Below are positions 44,830 through 55,473 of a DNA stretch of 64,000 bases, one piece after another. The notes under the pieces were generated by a model. It was not told the origin of the DNA, made no database searches, and saw nothing but the letters and a program-made list of their open reading frames with translations. Source of the stretch: Sordaria brevicollis (Eukaryota; Ascomycota; Sordariomycetes; Sordariales; Sordariaceae); NCBI GenBank assembly GCA_033439795.1, contig JAUTDP010000010.1, positions 2,108,001 through 2,172,000 on the forward strand, given 5' to 3'. Within the stretch, counting starts at the first letter, position 1, and every line of letters begins with the position of its first letter. Position numbers and translations under genes: made by a program.

Positions 44830-46589
44830 ATGTCTTCCTCCCTTTGGTCCTCCGACGTCGCGGTCCACGCATACCGGGTAAGCAATCCCAACATGGCCGT
44901 CCTCAAGGCGATCTTGAACGGAACATTCGAGGCTCACAGTGACCCTAGCCCAGCCCAAGTCTCCAACCAGCAAGTAAGTTCGATCCCAACGTTCCCCTTT
45001 ACCGGTGTTTCATCGATGCCAACTCCTGTAAAGGATGGACCTGCCACCGAAGTCGACGATAACTCCGAATCGGACGACAGCACCCAAGATGTCCGCAAAG
45101 ATGATGACCAATCCTCCATCGCGGTCGCGGAATCCGATTACGTCTCCTTCCCACCCTTCGACGGCCAGACCTCCCCCATCGACGTCGACAAGTATCATCA
45201 CACTCGCAAGGTGTCCACTGAGTAAGTACCCCTCCTTCCTTGCATTGGCTTCGCATGTACGTACATATCTAGGTAGAAATATGCTAACTTTTTTTCCTTT
45301 ACAGAACGACGTCTTCGCAGAACTCCAAGACCACTGTGAACAGTGACAGAAGCAAGAACACCGCCGAGACCAATGACACGGAATACACCCAGCCGTCCAT
45401 TGCCAGCCCCGAAAAGAGACAATGCCAAACCAAAGCCCAAAGCGACGAAACCGGCTCGGCCCGCAACGCCAGCAACCCCACCGGCTTTCGATCATTCCCC
45501 ACCCTCCCGCACGCGCCTTCCCCTTGCGCCGCCGATTCACGCTCACCCACGCCCCTGGACCTAGGCTCCGCCTACGGCTCCTCCAACGAAGACACCACCA
45601 CCTTCGACTACGCCAGCGACGACGACTCCTACTACAGCGACGACGCCGACGACAACCACAGTATCACAACCGATGACGAGTTCTCCGACCTCTCCATCGT
45701 CCACACCGTCGACCGCGAAGAATACGGACTTCAGTACGTCCTGCTCTCCAACTCGCAATGGTACATCTACCACGACAACCGCCGCATCTCGCGCATGCTC
45801 CCTTACGAGCGCGAAGACTTTCTAGCCTGGATGAGCAACCCCGATACCAAGCCCGCGGCGATCATCGAGGGTTAGGAGCCCGAGTTGAACTACGTGTGCT
45901 TGGAGGTTGGGGAGCATGAGTGCTTTGATCCTGATCATGACAACGGAAAGAAGCAGCCGAAGCTGAAGGCTATTGTGAGGGGCCCGGGAGAGGTGGAGAT
46001 GGTTACCTACTACTCCGACGACGAGGAACTCGAGCAAGAAGATGACAAGGAAGAGCAACACCCCATGGCGGAGTTCAGCTGGAAGAAGGAGCAGTACATG
46101 CCCAAGAACTGGCAAGTCCTGGCCTGGTACGAGCATCCCAAGGGCGAATACAAGTACAACATCCTCGGAAGCGATCATAGATGGTACTGGGCTTGCGATG
46201 GCGGGTTCATGCTGATGGTGGACGAAGAGCTGGAGGAGTTCAACTCGTGGCGCTGGACCGATTCGGATGCTGTTCTTATCTGGAACGGTGATGTCAAAGA
46301 GGAGGAGGAGGCTCCGGCCTGTGTTCCTGCTCTCGAGACTATCCAAGAGGAGGACGAGGAATCTGATGAGGAGCTCTGCAAAGTCAAGGAGGATGATGAG
46401 CGGAAGCCTTCGGGTGCGGACTGGGACTTGGACGACGTTTTCGAGGAGGTCACGAAGGCTTTTGTGGGTCTTGTTATCGTTGATGGAAAGGCCAAGGAGA
46501 AGCAGGATCTGGTGGAACTCTGGCGCCAGGAAGTCGTTGTCGAGGATAGTGAGGATGATGAAGAAGAGGACTGGAAGTGCTTTATCTGA
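44830..46589 (+). CDS. Tandem WY-module protein with UAG between modules
   Basis: Exon 1 (44830-45221) and exon 2 (45305-46589) join across an 83-nt intron (GTAAGT...GCTAAC...TTTACAG) to 559 codons. The TAG at 45873-45875 is codon 321. The N-terminus MSSSLWSSDVAVHAYRVS matches the paralogue at 41389. The first WY module is at about 45727-45835 (YVLLSNSQWYIYHDN, then FLAW). After IIEG-stop-EPEL an acidic segment leads to a second WY module (about 46100-46255: NWQVLAWYEHP, GSDHRWYWACDGG, EEFNSW) and an acidic C-terminus. GTAAG-like sites inside exon 1 (44879, 44973) could give minor splice forms. Short form 320 residues, long form 558. Function unknown. Confidence 0.8.
45866..45884 (+). promoter_or_regulatory. 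Predicted short hairpin around in-frame UAG
   Basis: GGG (45869-45871) pairs with CCC (45879-45881) around a 7-nt loop TTAGGAG that contains the UAG. Outside these pairs a tandem G-A/A-G mismatch of the stable sheared type and a C-G pair (45866, 45884) could extend the stem. It is weaker than the others. Confidence 0.4.
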
Positions 46590-47234
46590 TGGAATGACTG
46601 GGTCTACGAATTAGGATCCGGCTAATGAAGGGAATACGAGAGGTCCTTGTCAAGATAGGTGTATTGAGAGTACTGTACGAATGTGAGTGATGAAACAACA
46701 TTGTCCCATATGCAAATACTTCGTGATGTGACATGAAACTGCCAGTCTGACTGATCTTATTGCTGATATCAAGTGATTTTAGTTATGCTCACTAAAAACT
46801 ACTTAACTCATTTATTGACCGCTCCGACTTGTTAAAGACTTAAGCCACCGGTGATAGTCTGGATGATCGTGAAAGTGAACCCTAATTGGCCTGAATACTA
46901 CAGGTAGGTACGCCCTCCTCCGGCAGATCGTGATCCGTAACGCTTTGGTACTATAGGTAGCTTTCCTAATTCCTAAATCTAGCATATTTATTCTTTGACT
47001 CGAACAAATTGTGCTGCTGGTATCGCTGAGTGTCCTTGGTAGTTTGAATGCTGCCGCCGTCATTCTCTCCCCGCCCCCATCCACGCATGTCTTGGCACGC
47101 GAGAAACCCAGAAGCCGGGTGACAGCAACTTCCATCCCGGCGTGGTAGCAAAGCGCTCTCGATAGTTTGAAGGAGTACATCATGAAGCTGGGATCCAACA
47201 GTCACCATCGTGGTGACATCTCATCGGCAGCATT
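46590..47234. other. Intergenic region
   Basis: It holds the 3' flank of the upstream gene. No gene is supported before the promoter motifs that begin near 47240. Confidence 0.45.
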
Positions 47235-47585
47235 GGCCTCCTGTTCAGCACTGTTCAGTACTCACCTTAGTAACCTTACCCACCTGGACACAGTGATCCG
47301 ATCCATTGCACGCAGATGGACAGACCAACAGTTCCCAAGAACAAGTATATAAGTTCACAAAGACGGTCACCATACCAACTCACATCACTGAGGCGTTGTT
47401 CGCAGCATCAAGCTGCTGTTCATCACTGTTCTTCCCTGAACCCACCTGTTCACCCTGGAATTGGCCAACCAAGTGCTGTACAGCGCTGCTGTTCCATGTT
47501 GAACACCCATCGCCATGTCAACAAACCTCCTGAATCTGTCACCAACGTCGCCGGCGACACTCGAGGTCTGGGAGGGTATAAGAAT
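47235..47585 (+). promoter_or_regulatory. TGTTCA cluster and TATA box
   Basis: Copies include CCTGTTCAGCACTGTTCAG, GCTGTTCATCACTGTTC and CCTGTTCACCC, between 47240 and 47455. The box GGGTATAAGAA lies at 47574-47584 (TATAAGAA from 47577), about 190 bp before the start codon. A C/T-rich leader follows. Confidence 0.6.
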
Positions 47586-47770
47586 TTCCCTCCCCTCCCC
47601 AAACTCTTCCCAGATTTCTTCCTCCTTTCTTCCTCCATCCACAACCACAAGGATTCCCCACGCACCCTTGCAAGCCGAAAGCACTCAAGCCCAAAGCACG
47701 CAAGCCTCCCCCCCTTCAACGCTCTCTTGTCACACCCTGATACACATTCTTCAGACTCACTTCGCTGAAA

Positions 47771-49777
47771 ATGCATATCACGCTCTGGCCGACCGCCTTC
47801 AAAGCTCAAGCCATGTGCCGCCTGTCCATGCCGACAATCGCTGACATCAAAGCGATGACAATCGCAGCCCTCTCCGCATCTAGCGTCTCTTATGTGGCCG
47901 AATCCCCCGAGGCCTTCGAGATCGCCAGTATGCTTGACACCCCGCAAGGATTCCAGACACTGTCTGTGAACAACTCGACCCATGACGCCGGCCTGAATGC
48001 CCACAAGATCATGAAGGCTCGGCACATGAAGTCCACCCTCGAGACCGTCCCCGAGGACAGCACCCCTACCGATGTCGACAACATGGCTCACGACTCCGAT
48101 AGCCACGACGATCGCAAGGATACCACCCAGTCGGCCGATGACCACGCTACCGCGCCTCTCCCCATCGCGGACGACAAGCCCATCCAAGTCGCCGACAACG
48201 CTCACCAAGCCGACACCATGGCTGATGACAACTCCGAGAACATAAACACCGCCGAGGATGGACCCATCACCATGGAAGAGGAGGAGAAGCACACCTACTG
48301 CCACGCCTATCCCCTCACCGTCGATATTGTCGAGGTCACCGAGTCCACGGCCCCCAAGATCACCGATGTCTCTGACGCTGACGACACAAGCGTCTCCGTC
48401 TCGAGCATTGGCCACGACTTCGAGCGCTACCTGCAGGAAGACAAGATGCAGTGGGTTCATGACAAGCCCAAACACCCCAAGGTATATACCGCATCCCGCA
48501 AGACTAAGAAGCAAGCCATCGAGGCCACTAACCCGAGCACCCAAGACGGCAAGCCCATCGATTCCGACACCGAAGCCGATGCTCGTCATCACGCTCGCAC
48601 ATTGTCCAACACCTCCACCGACTCTGACAAGTCCACCGACAGCGATGCCACCGATGCGAGCTACACCACGGCCCCTGAGATTCTCGACAGCGATGATTCC
48701 AGCCCCGACGCCAGCGCCATCGACGAAGCCAAGTCCGAAGATGCCACCCCCTCAAGCATCACCAAGCCCCAGGCCACCGAGGACCCTTTCGACAAGATGT
48801 ACAACACCACCAACCTCACCCCCTCCGACCTCGACGTCGTCCTCATCCTCGAGCGTCTCGAAAACAACCACCGCTACGTCCAAATGGCCTGCGGCTCCTG
48901 GTACGTAGTCGAAGACGATGACGAAATGCGTCAGATGACCAAACCCGAATACCAGGAGTTCATCGACTGGAACAGGCGCACCCCCGCTATCACCCGCGAT
49001 GCCTTCAACAAGCAGATGCAGAAGGACGCCGAGGAGGGGGTCATCACCAGCAAGGATGTGGCCATTATTGACACTTTGGATGATGATGAAGAGGAGGAAG
49101 TCGAGCTTGCTCGTTCGGCTGAGATTGAGGAGGAAAGCACCTTCAACCCCGACGATTAGGAACCCGTTGAGGAAGAGGAGGACATCTTCGACCACGCTGG
49201 CATGTCCGCTCCCCAAGAGGACTTTGCGCAAACCTGCCACGGCATTGAGCTGTTTGAGTATGATGACGACGAGGAGTATGACGACGACGACGAGGAGGAC
49301 ACCCCCACCTCCGCCCCCGCCGCCGGCCCATCCACAGCCACAGCCACGGCCAACGTCCCCGCTCCCCGTGTGCGAGCCGCATGGGAAACCACCCCCGCCA
49401 CCTGGAAACGTCCCGAAGACATGGACGAAGACTGGGCCGTCATCGGCGAGTTCACCCACCCGGACGGCCAGAAGCAGATTGTCGTCGGCAACGATGCGAA
49501 GGTGTACTGGATGCACGAGGGCATGTATCGCGGGTTGGATGTGACGGAGCAGCCTCGGTTTTTGAGGTGGGATGGGACTGCTGAGCAGGCTGGTTGGACT
49601 GAACAGGCGCAGCAGGCTGAGCAGGTGCAGCAGGAGGAACAGGAGGAGGAAGAGATGGAGGAGAAGAGGACTTGGGTTAGGAGGCAGTGGGTTAGACCCG
49701 GGAAGATGACCAGGAAGTGGGATTGGTGGACGCTGGAGTTGGAGACCATTGTTGAGGAGGATGAGAGTGAGGAGTAG
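47771..49777 (+). CDS. Tandem WY-module protein with UAG between modules
   Basis: A single exon of 669 codons; TAG at 49157-49159 is codon 463. The N-terminus (MHITLW, then CRLSMPTIADI) aligns with the gene at 41389. The conserved N-terminal motif reads DFERYLQEDKMQWVHDKP, preceded by YCHAYPLTVDIVEV. A long Asp/Ser/Thr-rich spacer leads to the first WY module (about 48866-48970: YVQMACGSWYVVEDDDE, then FIDW). After FNPDD-stop-EPVEE an acidic stretch and a second WY-like module follow (about 49405-49570: DWAVIGEFTHPDG, NDAKVYWMHEGMY). It ends in a Gln/Glu-rich tail. Short form 462 residues, long form 668. Function unknown. Confidence 0.82.
49141..49172 (+). promoter_or_regulatory. Predicted hairpin around in-frame UAG
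   Basis: CTTCAAC (49141-49147) pairs with GTTGAGG (49166-49172) over seven positions with one G-U pair, leaving an 18-nt loop with the UAG (49157-49159) near its middle. The large loop makes it less certain. Confidence 0.4.
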
Positions 49778-50934
49778 GGAAGATGGAAGGAAGGAATGAT
49801 CATGTATAAAACGGCTACGGCCGGATTAGGAAAGGAAAGATGGAATTGTAAGACTTCGGGGTTGAGACAAAGGGAGGAATTGTGAGAGAGAATGGGATAA
49901 TAGACTGCATATAGCGATAATAACATGCTTGCAGTGATACTTGACCATTTTGATGATTTGTGATGATGACTTCTAATTGCCTGAATGATCGACCAAATTG
50001 ATCGATTGAATGCCCAAGTGACATGACTGTTTTCGTGATCAAATGCAGTGCAGGTGCTTCCTGTCGTGATGCTCCTCCATTCTGTAATCCGTGATTGTTC
50101 CGAACGGTAGCGTAGTACCCGTCACCATTGACAAGCTAACAGTAACTCCCTTAATGTCTGTAGTATTCTGTTAGTGAGAGATCGTTGTTGCTGATTGTAT
50201 GCTGGCCGATTAGCGAGGGTGTTATGCGTTAAAGAGTTGATAGTGCAAATGCACCATAGACCTATATTATCACCTCTTTACTAACGCTCCGCTATTATCG
50301 TCTGACTGCTTCCTGCCGAGTGTCAAAAACTTCACGGCGTTTGTCCACGAGTCCACAAAACAAACCTCAACCACAATGAATGCCAACAAAGGCGTGTGTG
50401 AACAAAGCATCAATTTCAAGTAAGTTCGATTGAAAGAAACGGAAGTATCAATTAGCTATGTTGATTTCATACAACTCGATACTTAGAACAATAACATGAG
50501 ATATTCCGAATCTCGGGGTTCCAGGCTTCGGACACACATGGACGCATCTTCCAACCGATTGATCGACATTCAGCCTCTCCCTTCACATTCCCATATACGC
50601 ACACTCATCGACTACATGGCATTAACGAAAGCTTCATTCAGGCCTATATGGGATCAGCTGAACTGGATTGCGCCTCTCAGCGCTCGATATTACCATATGG
50701 CCCTGTTCTGTCGGAGTGTCCCACACGACCATTATGCCCTTGGTACGGCCTCCCCCAGACCATCGTGATGTCTTGGCATGGAGTTTCCCGTCTAGCACGA
50801 GTGGAACCAGTAGGGGGCGGCTGACCGCTACAATGCCATTGTTCACCGGCGACACCGGATGCTCACCCCGAGTCTGTCTCCGGGTAACCTCAAAATGCGA
50901 GTCTTTTGTGTTTTCCAGATTCTGCGAGGAATGA
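49778..50934. other. Intergenic region
   Basis: It contains the 3' flank of the gene ending at 49777. A short ATG frame at 50374 (15 codons then a GTAAGT-like site) leads to a stop after any splice I tried. No gene is supported. Confidence 0.45.
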
Positions 50935-51695
50935 CCACTGTTCAGCGAACTCGACAAGTTACAGTACTGTCGACGATAGCTATTGATTTGACTGTGGTCA
51001 GCCATTCATGGGACTCGATATGAACAGTTCGTCCTCATTACAGTTCGGAGTACTTCAGCTTCGAGCGTCACTGAACAGGCACTCAAGTGTCTTGATATGG
51101 GCTGTCGCTGATAAGACTAGAATGTGTGAGTTGCCCATACTCCTGTACAGACTGTTCAGCAAGCTAATTCTTACCAGCTTGCAAATGAATAGTAGAAATT
51201 ATTGTTATAATAAAACTGTTCACGCCTAACAGATGGTACAAGCACTCGATGCTGTCACCAGAGCAACCAACCCCCTTACCTTACCCAGAACACTGTTCAC
51301 TGCTTTGTTCATCACTGCCTACATTCCCACGGAACATCTGTTCAACCTTGTTCTCGAACACCTTCCCTATCCGGACACTACCAGGCCGTCTCAGCCAATC
51401 AGGTGCTACCCCTTGTCACCGGGTTGCCCACGACAACCAAAACACCAACAGTCGCCATCACCAACCTCGTCGTCGACACTTACCACATATCTCCATGGCG
51501 ACAGTCAGACAACTGTTCTCTACTAAACCGTGAACAACCCATCTGAAACTCCCTGAACAGCCCATCTCAACCACCAAACAGCCCATCTGCGCAGATCCAA
51601 ACCTTTGACCTCCTGGGTCTCCTGAGAGGGTATAAGAGAACATCTCCCCTCCCCCGAACTAAAAAAAATTTCTTCTCCTCTTCATCTCACATCGA
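50935..51695 (+). promoter_or_regulatory. Extended TGTTCA promoter with TATA box and shared leader
   Basis: At least nine TGTTCA/TGAACA copies spread over 50935-51560 (ACTGTTCAGCG, CTGAACAGGC, AACTGTTCACGCC, CACTGTTCACTG, TCTGTTCAACC, CTGAACAGCCC). GGGTATAAGAGAA places a TATA box at 51632. The leader CTTCATCTCACATCGAGTAT near 51670 is almost identical to the leaders of YPPRRPN copies 2 and 3. Confidence 0.65.
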
Positions 51696-51825
51696 GTATC
51701 CAAAGCACCAGTGCTTACTGCGATTACCGATCTTCTGCCTCGCGGCCTCTTTGCAAAAGCATACCCTTGTCTATTGACACCCTGCGCTCGACTTTCAAGT
51801 CAACCCCAGCCCCTCAATCGACATC

Positions 51826-54800
51826 ATGTCTTTTGCACCCGGATCTTCCGCCATCGCGCACCTCGCCGGCCCCAAGATGAACGACCTTCTCGACTCGCGC
51901 CACCCCAGCGCCGATATCGACAACGCCCTCATCCCGACGGCCAACACCACCGATCCCCCAGACACTGCCGACATGGATCACACCCTCAAGACCATCGTCG
52001 CCATGATCATCATCTCGGCCCTGATTGGCAATACGCTTCTGTCTGCCATCAGCGTCTTGATTGTCCTGGTCGCCTATCGAATCACCACCCCCGAGACGAC
52101 GACCATCACCGATGCCGCCCTTCCCTGCGAAGACCTCACCCCCTTGAAGCCGGTCGACGCCCCCTCCCTTCTCGACAACGCCGCTCCTGCCAACCCCACC
52201 CAGGACGCGCGCATCGACGATACGCCTTCCGAAGCCATCCCTCTCACCGAGGAAGAAGTTCACGTCTACCGCCACACCCGCCCGACCTTTGACATCACCG
52301 AGGTCCTGGCACCCGCCCCCGACTCGAAGATCGACATCTCTCTCGCGATCAACGACGACAGCGACTGCACCGGCGGTCTCGCGTCCGACGTTTTTGACTT
52401 CAAGACTTTCGAAAGGTATCTAGCGGAGGATAAGATGTACCTCACCCACCCCATCCACCCGAACCCGGCCATCACCTCTACTGGCCTGAAGGTAACCAAG
52501 AAGACTAACAAGAAGAAGTCGAAGAAGAACGCCACAGCGGCCCGACCCGCTCCCAAGCTTTGTAAGTACAGACCAAATCCTATCATCCAAACAATGGGAC
52601 CAATTGCTAACTTTGCCTTAGTTGACGTTGCGCCTTTCAACAACCAGCTCGCTAGTGTTATTGCGGAGGAGGTTCAAGCGGTCCGTCCCGCTCGTTTCGG
52701 TCACAAGAATGGTAAGCCATCCAGAGTCCAACAACACCATGGAGATAATGCAGCTAACTAGGAGATAGCCAAAACCACGGTGTTCAACCCCAAGCTTTCC
52801 ATGATTGCTGAGGAGGACGAGATCGAAGAAGACATCGAGAATGAAGAGCATAAATTGCTGCAAGAGGAGGACATCGAGCTCCCGCGCTCCGGCTCATCCG
52901 ACGAAGAAAGCGGCCATGACAACAGTTTCAACAGCTGCGCCGATCTCGAGGACTTTTCCGAAGATGAGGAGGCCGAGGACATCATCACCTTTGCCAAGAA
53001 CCCCAACAGCTGTGCCGACGTCGAGGACTTTTCGGACGAGGAGGACATCATTGCCTTCGCCAAAAAGGTCAACCGCATGTGCGAAGAGCTAGAAAAGGTC
53101 GAACGCTTCTCTGAGCCTGTCGAGCATACCATCGCGCTCGCTCAGGACTGGGACGCAACGTTCAGGAAGTGGGATGAGGAAGAGTTGGAGACCTTTGACT
53201 CTGAGGAAGATGCCATCGCCATGGCCAAGAAGATTGAGTTCGACACCCGCCCGAGCCCGCCCCCGACCCCGGTTCGCGCACCCTCTCCTATCGAGATCGT
53301 CTCGCCTACCCACACTCCGGAGGGCACTCCACAGATTATCGAGCTTCTTACCCATACTCCAGAGGGCGCTCCTTGCTTCACCGAGTCCGGCTTCCTTATC
53401 GAAGATGCCAGCACGACTCCAGCCGACGAGATTACCGAAGCCACGACCACTGCCAAGTTCACCGAGTCTGGCTTCCTCATCGAATCCTCGCCGGTCGAAA
53501 GGATCACCGAAGTCCCTACCACTGGCTTCACCGAATCCGGCTTCCTTGTTGAGACTCCTAGCAACACTCCGGCCGATCAAACCCCCGAGGCCCCCGAAAC
53601 CCGCTTTTCCGAGTCCGGCTTCCTCATCGAGAGCCCCGACAACTCACCGGCTCCTTACACACCCACACCCGCTAGCCGCATCTCCCGGATTCCCATCTCT
53701 CGGATCCCTAAGGCTACCCCCAAGGCCGTTCTTCAAACCAAGGTCAACCCTCAGACCGAAGCCACTCCCAAGGCCGCGCCTAAAACTCCTATCGCCATTG
53801 ATCTTCGCAAGTCAATCTTTGGCCCCGTTACCCAGAAGAGGATCTTCCCTTCGCCAGAGGAGAAGCCCATTGTTGGAGCGCAAGATGAGAAGCCTACCTT
53901 CGCTTCCCCCATGAAGCCCATCTTTGCCTCCCCGGTCGGATCCCCCTTCGGCCAGCACAACCGGAAAGTCTCCAACGAGTCCAACACCACCGAGGAGTCG
54001 AACCAAACCAACGACACCGTCGGTACCACCGCAACCACCGCACCTCCCGACTCGCCGAAGCTTGCATACTCAACCCACTCCACCCCCGACGACAATGTCT
54101 ACTCCTACCAAGCCATGACCGGCTTCACAGTCTGCCTCTCCGCGAAGAAAGGCACGGGAATCACCTTCGATCCCATCGCCATCTCCGGAGAAAACATCAA
54201 CTACGACCGTGACACCCTAAAGGAAATCTCTCCCTCACCTACCTCCTCCCAGTTCGGCCCTGCCGACCACAACCCCGACCCTAACCAATCCACGGCATCC
54301 GCCACATCCGAAGAGGAACAATGGGAAACCCCCTACCACTACTCCACCACCACCCCCGCCGCCGACGGCGAAGAAGAAGACGAACTCCAAATCCTCGCCA
54401 TCCTCGAACGTCCCTCCACCGGCCGCAAGTACGCCAAGCTCTCGTGCGGGAACTGGTACGGCTACAGGGAAACACCCGACAACAGCGACAACGACGACGG
54501 GTTTGAGGTTGATCACCTCACCTGGGACGAGTACGAGGATTTAATCCGGTTTATCGTGGGCGATGTGGCTTCTTTGCCGACCAAGTTGCACAGGTTTGCG
54601 AGGGAGGCGGCGGAGGAGTGTAAGGCTAGGGTGCAGGAGGCTGCTGAGGCTAAAGAGGCGATTGCGAATGCCACTGAGACTTAGGAGGTTGAAGGGCAGG
54701 GTGCTGACGCTGAGCCGATGCATGAAGTTGAACACCATGAGCATGGCCATGAGGTTGAGAATGGTGAAGTAGAGGAGGGGAGCTACTGGGAACTGGTACC

Positions 54801-55473
54801 CGCTGAGGCTACCGGTGCCAGCATTGGGAGTCTTGTTCCTGCTGAGGGGTATGAGAAGCGGGATATGGATGCCAGTATTGGCTCTCTTGTTCCTGCTGAT
54901 GAAACCCAGGAGGAGGTGGTTTCTTGGGATGAGCCGGAGGCTATGATGGCGGAGATTGAGGCGATGCTTGGGGGCACCGGCGACAACACCGAAGTCACTG
55001 AGCAGAGCTTCACTGAAGACATCACGGAGGGCGCGGCCAAGTCTACGGTCGAGGACATTACCAAATCCGACGCCGAGCAGATCACCGAGACTACCGACGA
55101 GCCTATCACCACGGAGGTTACCGAAGACATCATCACCCAGACCACTACAGACTCAGACCTCACCCCAGAACTCGAAGACACCGAGGAGGCCAACACCACC
55201 ATCTCCTCCGACCAACCCGACGAAGCATGGTTCAAGCCCCACCAAATGCCACGCAACTGGTTCGTCCTCGAACACGTCCGCTGCCCGGGCGCCGACGTTT
55301 CCTACTACGCCGAGTACGTCCGCGGCTCCGACGACATGTGGTACTTCCGCCTTGAGGATCCCATCGAATACCGCCCCTTGGACGCCCGCGAACTTCGCTC
55401 GTTCTTGAACTGGCGCGCTGCGGAGAGGCCGATGACGAGTATTGTGGAGGTTGAGGGGGAGGAGTTTTTCTAG
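51826..55473 (+). CDS. Large membrane-linked tandem WY-module protein with UAG
   Basis: Exons 51826-52561, 52622-52711 and 52769-55473 join to 1177 codons. Introns of 60 and 57 nt have GTAAGT or GTAAGC donors and GCTAAC branch points. The TAG at 54682-54684 is codon 914. Near residues 50-85 a hydrophobic stretch (IVAMIIISALIG, then LLSAISVLIVLVAY) predicts one long or two short membrane segments, unlike its relatives. FKTFERYLAEDKMYLTHP matches the motif of the genes at 41389 and 47771. An acidic middle and four FTESGFLIE repeats (about 53375-53625) follow. The first WY module is at about 54400-54555 (YAKLSCGNWYGYRE, EDLIRF). After the UAG a long Thr/Glu-rich linker leads to a second (about 55243-55415: NWFVLEHVRCPG, SDDMWYFRLEDP, FLNW). 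Function unknown. Confidence 0.82.
53372..53630 (+). repeat. Four FTESGFL repeats in the membrane-linked WY protein
   Basis: The encoded units CFTESGFLIED, KFTESGFLIES, GFTESGFLVET and RFSESGFLIES occur at about 53375, 53457, 53526 and 53607, separated by Thr/Pro-rich spacers of 16-20 residues. They may be short binding motifs. Confidence 0.8.

Noticed and set aside
47450..48592. Antisense frame of 380 codons
   Set aside because: It overlaps the N-terminus of a well-supported sense gene and reflects its GC-rich codon use.
1815..54684. UAGs as ordinary disabling mutations (eight pseudogenes)
   Set aside because: Each gene has only one such stop in its linker (three in the giant gene), frames stay open for 100-500 codons beyond them, modules are conserved and hairpins surround most. 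Random decay would also give frameshifts and UAA/UGA at many places.
1815..54684. UAGs as 3' splice sites (TTAG before GAG)
   Set aside because: For most sites I find no GT donor plus CTAAC branch point at a suitable distance upstream, while true introns in the same genes have both. The site at 7718-7720 is the exception worth testing.
1815..54684. UAG reassignment or pyrrolysine/selenocysteine insertion
   Set aside because: Other genes here end normally at UAG (for example at 288 and 20623), fungi lack pyrrolysine machinery, and selenocysteine uses UGA.
1815..54684. Classic read-through motif after the stop
   Set aside because: The known leaky contexts UGA-CUA and UAG-CAR-YYA are absent; these UAGs are mostly followed by GAG, GAA or another G-starting codon.
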